A stretch of 64,000 nt of DNA from Poronia punctata. Its lineage: Eukaryota > Ascomycota > Sordariomycetes > Xylariales > Xylariaceae. Below, piece by piece: positions 57,175 through 64,000 of this stretch. Within the stretch, counting starts at the first letter, position 1; each line of letters opens with the position of its first letter. Under the pieces are notes generated by a model, which was given only the letters and a program-made list of their open reading frames with translations, was not told the origin of the DNA and made no database searches. A program made the translations under genes and the position numbers. The stretch lies in assembly GCA_022579005.1 (NCBI GenBank), contig MU401632.1, positions 1-64,000 on the forward strand, given 5' to 3'.

Positions 57175-59401
57175 TCTGTTTTGTTTGCAGTTGGCCACGC
57201 CAGCAAGGCAGCCGTTCAACCTCGTCAAAAAAGTGCGGACTACGGGGTCACGATATAGTCGGTCCGAGATTGCTCGGCCTGCCCACGACGCTAGATGGAT
57301 AATGATATGTCGATGAACACCCCGGAACGTTCTACAGCAAAGTAGAAGTTTGTCCTATCGAAGGGCAGACTTAAGTTCTTTCTATTTACTCATAATATTT
57401 ATACTCGTAGCACTCCGGAAGCCGGCCATTCTGAGCAAACAGGGGTTTGTCTAGCTCGACGACCAGGCGAAGGGGGCTTATGGGGTCTAGCCTCGGTATG
57501 GGCAACGTTCTGCATCTCGGAAGCCTGGAAGTTGCCATTAATGTCTGCATCTAGCAGTTGCAGCTGCCCTTTCGATCCTACCTGCAGTCGCTTCCCCATC
57601 TCGCTTATAAAAGTATGGAGGAGTAGCTGGAGTCCCGTGTATTGAATGATTGGGTGGGAAAGCGCGGGAGGGGTCCCATTAATCTAGAAACGGTATAGAA
57701 CCCCGGGCTGAAGAGGTACCGGATTCTGCGGTTGCCGGCTGTCTTTCCGCTCTGCTACTGTTGCTCAAAAGGACCTCTCATAACCCTGTTTTATAAAATG
57801 CCGATGTTCGAATTTGACCTAGACTAGTACATACTCGTGCGTCTTATCCAAGATGATCATAGGCGAAAGAAAAAACCTTCCACTTGTACATAAATGCAGA
57901 TATCGTGACTACAGACGTCGTCCTGGCATTGCTGCGTCGTTGTCTAACTATTCTTAACGTTGTTCCTGAGGAGATGAGCGGTTTGGCTGTACATAATAAC
58001 TTGATTAAATAGAGTGTACTGAACGCAAGGCGCGAGTAAGCTCCTATACTAGTACCGTCTGGGGCAGAATTATCTGCTAACCTCGATGCACCTAATCTTC
58101 CCCAGAGTGCGTGGGGTAGGAGCGACGGGGATAGCTTTAGCTACGAATAATAAGAGGCGGTACTCGAGCTGTGGGTTGTACTTGACTAAGTTAACAATGA
58201 GCTAACGCAGCACCAAGCAAGTAGGCAAGCACTTTATATCTCGGCCGTCCTTGAAACAAGATTTTTACTTCTTGCTTTTATTGCTTAGCCCGAGCCTAAA
58301 AGTTGGCCCCCCTTTCCAGGTGGACACGAGACGCTGGGCAGAGAGGGGAGCAAAGGAGGAGAGACATTTGCTGGTTATTATTTCACGCAGAACATCCTCC
58401 ATAAAGTCAAATTAGCCTAACCTAGTAGACTGTCGTGGTGCAAAGCAAGTAGAAATTATAACTCTGGGTTCGCTGAAATTCATGTACCTGGCACTCATCA
58501 GCAAGTTATGTACTCTTAACAGAAAACGACGTCGAGTTTCGTATTGGCACCTGCAGTTGCTGTCCAGGTTGCAGACAGCTGTGCAAATGTACTCGGATCA
58601 TTTTTTATTCCGGTGGTTCTTGTGGTTGTGCAGGTACCTAGTTGAGGTGGTAGAATACAGGGTGCAGTCTGCTGTGACAGGCGACATGTAAATGTATGCG
58701 GGACTCCGGACGGTGACCTGACCTACACACCTTCTTCCCCTGCAGGAACTGGCTGGGGATATCAGACAGACCTGGCCAGGAAACGACAGGGCCTTGGTTT
58801 GATCAAGAGGAACGATAATACAAGAGGTATCTTGGTTTGCATATTGGATTAGAGTCTGTCTAGGACATATTATTAAGAGCTATGAGCTCGATATTTAGAC
58901 GCGTATATATCAACACCCGAGCTCTCCAAGCTGGGTTCTTTGACCTGTTTCCGTATCTCATAATGTTCTGATCCATCTGCTGTAGCAGTGCGCTTGGCGT
59001 TGGGCTCGTAGCGCATCTGGCGGCGTGAGCACGAAGCACCCGCTTAATCTCATGTTATAGGCTATTCCCTGCGCCGATCAACTTTGTTGGGCCTCCCCAA
59101 TGGCCGGGAAAGGAAATGAAACGACCGTATCCTCTACCTTGAGTGATGGTAGCATGCGCCTGACTCCTCCCTGACACCGTTCCGTGCTCTCACCCGAGGG
59201 CTCTCATGCAACAAAGGAGAGCCGGAAAGCCTACCCAAAACGTACGTGCAATGCGATTGCGACATCGGAATCCGTATGTAACAATGTAGTATGGCGGTTA
59301 CGGCGTGCATCTTCAACTGCCGCCAATGTTGTACAGGAATGACACCTTGAGTGTCAGCGAGATGCGACGTGGGGGACGTGGACACAATAGTTTCAAGTCT
59401 T
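57175..59401. other. 2.2-kb gene-free spacer
   Basis: No gene supported. Holds the phosphatase promoter at the left and the ARL1 3' UTR at the right, with one TACTCGTA at 57402. The forward frame 58482-58691 has no recognisable content. Confidence 0.4.
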
Positions 59402-60285
59402 TCAGTCCTGGTTTACAGTTTGCTGTTGGTCTGTTAGCTATGCCAGTCGCACCTGGTCTTGAAAGAAGTATCACTTACAACTAGCCAGTCCATCCCCTCA
59501 TTGACACCGCTGCCATCAACGGCTGAGCAGGCCACGATACTCCAGTTCCGGTCCCGCAACTCGCCGAGTCGTAGAGCTTCCGAGATCTCGCCCGCCCCCT
59601 TTGCGCCTGGCTGGTCTTGCTTATTGGCGAAGACCAGCAACGCCGCATCTTTTAGCTCTTCTTCGTTCAGCATAGCCGCTAGTTCATCAGCTGCTGTTTG
59701 GAGACGCTCGATATCGGTGCTATCGACCACAAAGATCACCGCCGCGGTATTTGCGTAGTAGCATCGCCAGTATGGTCGGATGGACGTCTGTCCGCCTAGA
59801 TCCCATACGTCGAAGTTGAGGTTCTTGTAGGTTACTGATTCGACGTTGAAGCCTATCGTTGGTATAGTTGTCACCACTTCGCCAATCTGCCATCTCACGA
59901 GTCAGCTATTTTTTTGTTTTCGCAACAGTCCTACAGGCAGGCCAGGCAGCGACGGGCCAGGCAGCGAAGGGAATCGATAGAAACGGGGAAGGAGGGTCGG
60001 GGCGACGGAATATGATGTTTGCCGATGTCACTTGGGAAGCTCAACGAGTATGACGGACCTTGAGTCTATAAAGCAGAGTTGTCTTTCCAGCATTATCCTA
60101 CCAAACGATCAACCATTAGCGTCATCAGTTGCAAGCCCCATGTGTCCCGGAAACCTCTGGGGTAGCTCTCGAGGTTACCCGAGCGCTCTAAGACGGAGAG
60201 GTGGTCATACCAGACCCAAGATCAATATTCTGATTTCTTTCTTAGCCCAGAGTAGGCTTGAAATCCACGATACGCTTTGGCCCAT
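59402..60285 (-). CDS. ARL1: ADP-ribosylation factor-like GTPase ARL1
   Basis: Four exons: 60211-60285, 60059-60097 (39 nt), 59479-59886 and 59402-59422 (21 nt); total 543 nt, 180 aa, the normal ARL1 size. The protein begins MGQSVSW, so Gly2 is a likely myristoylation site. GTPase motifs are the P loop [15 protein letters not shown] (joined across exons 1 and 2), switch [34 protein letters not shown] for switch II, the specificity motif NKQD, and [17 protein letters not shown] near the end. The tiny last exon adds QTVNQD and stop, the expected C terminus. ARL1 acts at the trans-Golgi, recruiting GRIP-domain golgins and other tethers. The [17 protein letters not shown] stretch is ARL1-like rather than ARF1-like. 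It is divergent from eL39, with about 0.9 kb between starts. Confidence 0.95.
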
Positions 60286-61163
60286 TTTGCTTCTTTCGCA
60301 GGGGATTCCCGCTGGCTCGGTCGCTGTGGAGGGAACCGGGTCGGTGGACGTGGTGATAAAGTAGTGTCACCCAAAGTGACGAACGCGAGTCGGGTTCGGG
60401 TTTCGTTGATAACTCGGCCGATTGACAAGACGACACACGCAGGAGGGCGACGGTGAGCGATCTACAACGAGCAACCTGACTCAAGAAAGCCTAAGAACAA
60501 TGCAGCGCTAGTTATTGGCAAACAAAGATCGTACATATGCGTAGAAACGCTGTAGCAGGAAAGGTTCAAGTAAATGGATATAGAAACTTCTTCACTTTTG
60601 TCTAGATTTCGTCTCCCGACAAATTGAGTCTGAAGAGGCCGCCAGTTCTAGTTTCAGGCAGGGATGATCAGTTGGCGATTCGGCACGGAGCGACAGGGGA
60701 AAGGTGCCAGGTCAGATTCCTTGGCATCCGGCATTATCGAAGATTGGCGTTTATTGCTCTTGATGTTCTTTGGCTTCTGCAGCAAGTCCCGGTTTGTTCA
60801 CTTGGCTTTTTAGGTAATCAAATTGGCCACATGCACGTACCTAACGCGAAAGACGTACCCAGTAACTCCAGGTAGTCGCTGTTGTCCTTCCTACAATAAT
60901 CTTACCTGTCTTATCTTATCGATTCACAACTTGGCATCATGTGACTCCCGCCTGTGGGGTTTCATGTTGTCCCACACAGCACTGTCACAATTAGCCGAAG
61001 TTCTTCCCACAATTTCCCAACGGGGGCTGCAAAACCCTCGCGCAACCAAAATTTACAGCCCGCCTTACTGATTTGACCGGTTACTCCACCCACCTTCCCT
61101 CCTACTTCACGACCAAGACATCATCAACAACACTCGACATTTCGATTCGCAACAGCAGTCAAA
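60286..61163. other. Divergent promoter region between ARL1 and eL39 genes
   Basis: No gene. About 110 nt upstream of the eL39 start the sequence turns pyrimidine-rich (CCCACCTTCCCTCC), as is usual for ribosomal-protein gene leaders. No specific factor site was identified with confidence. Confidence 0.45.
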
Positions 61164-61588
61164 ATGCCGGTATGTAACCAAGGACCCCAGATATAAGAAT
61201 GCGAAAGAGGGAGACTTTGCTTAGCGGCTGCGTTACGCAACTTTGCTGTTGATGCGACACAGCCCGCTGTGCCCGGCGCCGAACCCGATAATTGGACTTG
61301 AAAGCTGATGATATTTCTCGACAACAGAGCCACAAGTCTTTCCGGACGAAGCAGAAGCTCGCCAAGGCGCAAAAGCAGAACCGCCCCATCCCCCAATGGA
61401 TTCGTCTCCGTACCGGAAACACCATTAGGTACGACTTGATTGATAGAAGTTCTCTCCCGACGATAAATCGCCTAAACTGGCCATGCTTCACGATGCCATA
61501 CACAGATGCCCGGGAACATTAACTAACAGTCTTGCTTAGATACAACGCCAAGAGACGTCATTGGCGCAAGACTCGTCTCGGCATTTAG
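61164..61588 (+). CDS. Ribosomal protein eL39 (60S subunit)
   Basis: Three exons: 61164-61169 (only ATG CCG), 61328-61428 and 61540-61588; total 156 nt, 51 aa, exactly the family length. The protein reads [20 protein letters not shown], then [18 protein letters not shown], and ends [12 protein letters not shown]. eL39 is the very basic small protein lining the polypeptide exit tunnel of the large ribosomal subunit. An intron directly after the second codon is a frequent feature of fungal ribosomal-protein genes and explains why this gene is missed by simple frame searches. Introns are 158 and 111 nt, longer than most in the window. The leader is pyrimidine-rich. Confidence 0.97.
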
Positions 61589-63287
61589 ATGCCTTCTCTC
61601 TTGTTCCGCCTACATCGATCACAATCTCCCGCTGGTATCTTTGCGAGGCCCAGCCGATTCCTGGTTACCATCCACGCTCGACAACTCCGAAAAATCATAC
61701 ATCACCGAACGGATGGGGAATAGCGGCATATACCAAATGGCAACGTTTGTCTAACTAGACGACCTTGTCGAACCGGCGGATGGCAAGGAAAATACGAGAA
61801 CAATGATCGATGAAACTCTAATGGGCGGGGCTTGTGTGTTGGACGTGCTGGCGAATCGGTTTTCTTCAGGGCTTCTGTCATTTGAGATATGCATGGTTAA
61901 CCGGTCACATGGGAAATGAAAAACGAGTTGCGAACAGAGGCCACCTCTTCGAGATCAATACTGTGAACGAATGACTACGAGTAATTGGGGAATTGGGTCT
62001 GATACCACCCGGGCGGTCACATTCCTGTCAGGCGCCCAACAGCAGCGCATATTACCTTGCAACAGCGGACTCCTGTGGTTGTCTTGTCCCTCGTAGATGC
62101 GGATGCTGTTTCACGTGAATGACTTCTGGAGTACAAGTAATTGCCGGGGCACCAGAGCTATCATGTCGGCCACTTTTCCCGGGGAGTTTCCTTTCCCATG
62201 AAATGGAGGCTCTACGTCAGATTACTGTCTCAGGATTGCCTCCCCGCTCGCTTACAGTTGAGCCTTTCTCAATTCACAGGCAACTCACTATCCACGTAGC
62301 CGAGTAGATTTAAACGCTCGCATCATACGCCTGTATATCAATAAGTTGGAAGGAGGGAAGGTGAGGTATCATGCAAAATTGACGAGCGCACATCTAGTGG
62401 CCCGCACGTATCATCAAGTATTGCTGCTAGGATGTTGACTGTACCGAATACCATTTCCCGGCAAAACACCAGCCGACCCTCCTGTCCGAGAATAATTTCA
62501 CTCGCAAGGTTAGACCTTGGAACACTTACCTAGGTGCTTCCCCAACATATAAGGAACACTTTCACAGGACGGCAGCAACTGCACTACCGTAGGTAGGCAG
62601 GCAGGCAGGCACTTTATGAATCAATCATTCTATTATACTAAACACTCCCAACGGACGCTGTGACAGGGTCTACTTAGTGACAGGCCCCTACAAATAGGAA
62701 ATCAAACCATCATTACGTATCAACTACATGTAGGCAAGGATCAGTGCACGGAGTGTCGATCCGAAAATACGCGTACGCAGCATATCTTCACTCTGTAGGC
62801 ATTGCTACTGTACGAGTAAAACGGGCCATGCCCTCTATTTCAACTACCTATGTATGTGTAAAATCATGTGGGGGTATTGACTTAACTTCCACCTGATGTA
62901 CCTGTGCAAACCAACACATGGTCTTGCGTGGCCGGTACTAGCCTTTGCATGTAGAAATGATTGCAACCATGTGCTCCGGCCATTTTGCTTTCAAGACTTG
63001 CTAGGTAGGGCACATTTTCCTGCTAGCGGGCCTGTTAAAATAGCAGGCCGAACAGCCCAAAGGGTAAATGTCCTCAGGCCGTAAATCCCACATTTCCGTG
63101 TCAACTCCATAATCAAACGCGTGTGCGGCAAAAGAGATCGTAATATAACCGCGAGAAAGATGGTAGACCATTTGTCTCTGCGGGCCATACCGAGGTAGTA
63201 TCAGTTCCAGACCAACCGCTGTGCTATACGAGACAGCGCCAGCGACCCCATTGGTGACGGCCTTTTCTTCAAGGGCGAGTGGGCTTC
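61589..63287. other. 1.7-kb convergent gap
   Basis: Lies between two genes that end toward each other, so only 3' UTRs are expected, yet it is long. It carries TACGAGTA copies at 61976 and 62811, ACCTAGGT at 62528 and a GGCA repeat at 62593-62611. No gene is supported. Confidence 0.4.
62593..62611. repeat. GGCA microsatellite
   Basis: About four tandem GGCA units inside AGGTAGGCAGGCAGGCAGGC. Simple slippage repeat in noncoding sequence. Confidence 0.8.
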
Positions 63288-63992
63288 CTATCTATCCTCG
63301 GCCCATTCATTCTCGCGGCGAATTTGTTCCTCCTCCTCGGGGGTAAAATCATTGGTGATGTTAAACGTCTTCCGTATTTCCTCAGGCGACTTCCCCTTGA
63401 TCATGTTGGCGACCGTCTTGCAGCCGACGTCGAGGAGTGGCTTAATATCAAGGTAATTTGAGGCCTTGGAGCGCAAGTTAGTAATTATTGTTGCGGACAT
63501 GGGAAGTGATACATACGAGAATGATCTCGAAGAGCATCTCCTGATCAACCTGCATAAATTTCTGGTCCCACTCGTCGATATCAGTCGTCTTCTTTCGGCT
63601 GTCGGAGTCTTCATCGGCGGCCGAGGGGGGGTCGTTGCGGTGGTGTTCGCACCACTCGATGACCTTTCGGAGGACAGGCTCGGTAACCTAGAGAATATAT
63701 CACAGTCAGAGGTCGCGCTGACTCAGTGCTGGGTGGTACTTGATCAGATGCCACTTACGTTGGGGATGGGGACGATCTGCCCAATTGCAGCATCTCCTAG
63801 ATCCTCCAACATATGCTTGATCAGAACAGATCTTTCTGCAACAACCTGCTCTATTTCGGTGTCAGTAGATGGGCACCAAGGGTGTGTTTAATGGCCGAGT
63901 ATTGAAGGAGCACACTACGGGTACTCACCAACGTCGATCAGGTTATTGTCGTTGCTCTGCAACTTGATCATAGCCGGGCCGTTCTCAGACAT
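63288..63992 (-). CDS. SKP1: SKP1, SCF ubiquitin-ligase adaptor
   Basis: Four exons: 63929-63992, 63759-63850, 63517-63687 and 63288-63464; total 504 nt, 167 aa, the usual SKP1 length. N-terminal BTB/POZ-like half: [54 protein letters not shown] short Asp/Ser-rich loop ([17 protein letters not shown]) separates it from the F-box-binding helices: [40 protein letters not shown] and [20 protein letters not shown], ending WAEDR. SKP1 links F-box proteins to the CUL1 scaffold and also functions at the kinetochore in yeast. The start at 63992 lies only eight bases from the window end, so a more upstream start cannot be excluded, but [12 protein letters not shown] gives a normal N terminus. An F-box-like gene lies at 37410-38886. 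Confidence 0.95.
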
Positions 63993-64000
63993 GATAGCGG

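Overview
The window is nuclear DNA of a filamentous ascomycete (Pezizomycotina). Genes are broken by short introns (about 50-100 nt) with GT..AG ends and CTAAC/CTAAT-like branch points. The products are typical of filamentous fungi: a Zn2Cys6 regulator, a LAMMER kinase, a DIP2/CPS1-type double adenylation protein, class II cAMP phosphodiesterase, GH16, an S28 peptidase, SKP1 and eL39. A Sordariomycete is my best guess; the order cannot be fixed from the sequence alone. There are no bacterial-style operons, CRISPR arrays, rRNA genes, intact transposons or telomere repeats.

Layout. 1-1.4 kb: AT-rich, TpA-rich, gene-free edge that looks RIP-degraded. 1.4-4.7 kb: an amidinotransferase gene (-) beside a broken NRPS-like relic (+). 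5.3-10.5 kb: secreted S28 serine peptidase, intron-containing tRNA-Arg(TCG) and mitochondrial sideroflexin. 10.5-16.6 kb: long gene-free spacer. 16.6-24.2 kb: LAMMER kinase, an uncharacterised acidic protein and an alpha/beta-hydrolase. 25.0-31.9 kb: long-form tRNase Z, secreted GH16 glucanase and a Zn2Cys6 factor, all on -. 31.9-35.5 kb: gene-free. 35.5-47.3 kb: flavin reductase-like protein, F-box protein, PDE1 and an uncharacterised 800-aa protein, all on -. 49.3-57.2 kb: DIP2/CPS1 homologue (+) converging on a secreted purple acid phosphatase (-). 59.4-64 kb: ARL1 (-), eL39 (+) and SKP1 (-).

Most intact genes are conserved housekeeping functions: tRNA 3' processing, translation, Golgi traffic, SCF ubiquitin ligase, cAMP turnover and mitochondrial transport. 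They are mixed with secreted hydrolases (S28, GH16, acid phosphatase). Only the left end looks accessory. Exon structures were built by hand; where stated, exon lengths sum to an open frame and restore family motifs across junctions.

The most unusual signals are non-genic. The 8-mer TACGAGTA/TACTCGTA occurs at least 19 times (about 2 expected), almost only outside coding sequence and mostly at 42-49 kb. The palindrome ACCTAGGT occurs at least seven times, all intergenic. Other points are a 1,080-nt first intron inferred in PDE1, a 23-nt microexon in the DIP2/CPS1 gene, and an uncharacterised protein with a compact Cys/His core.
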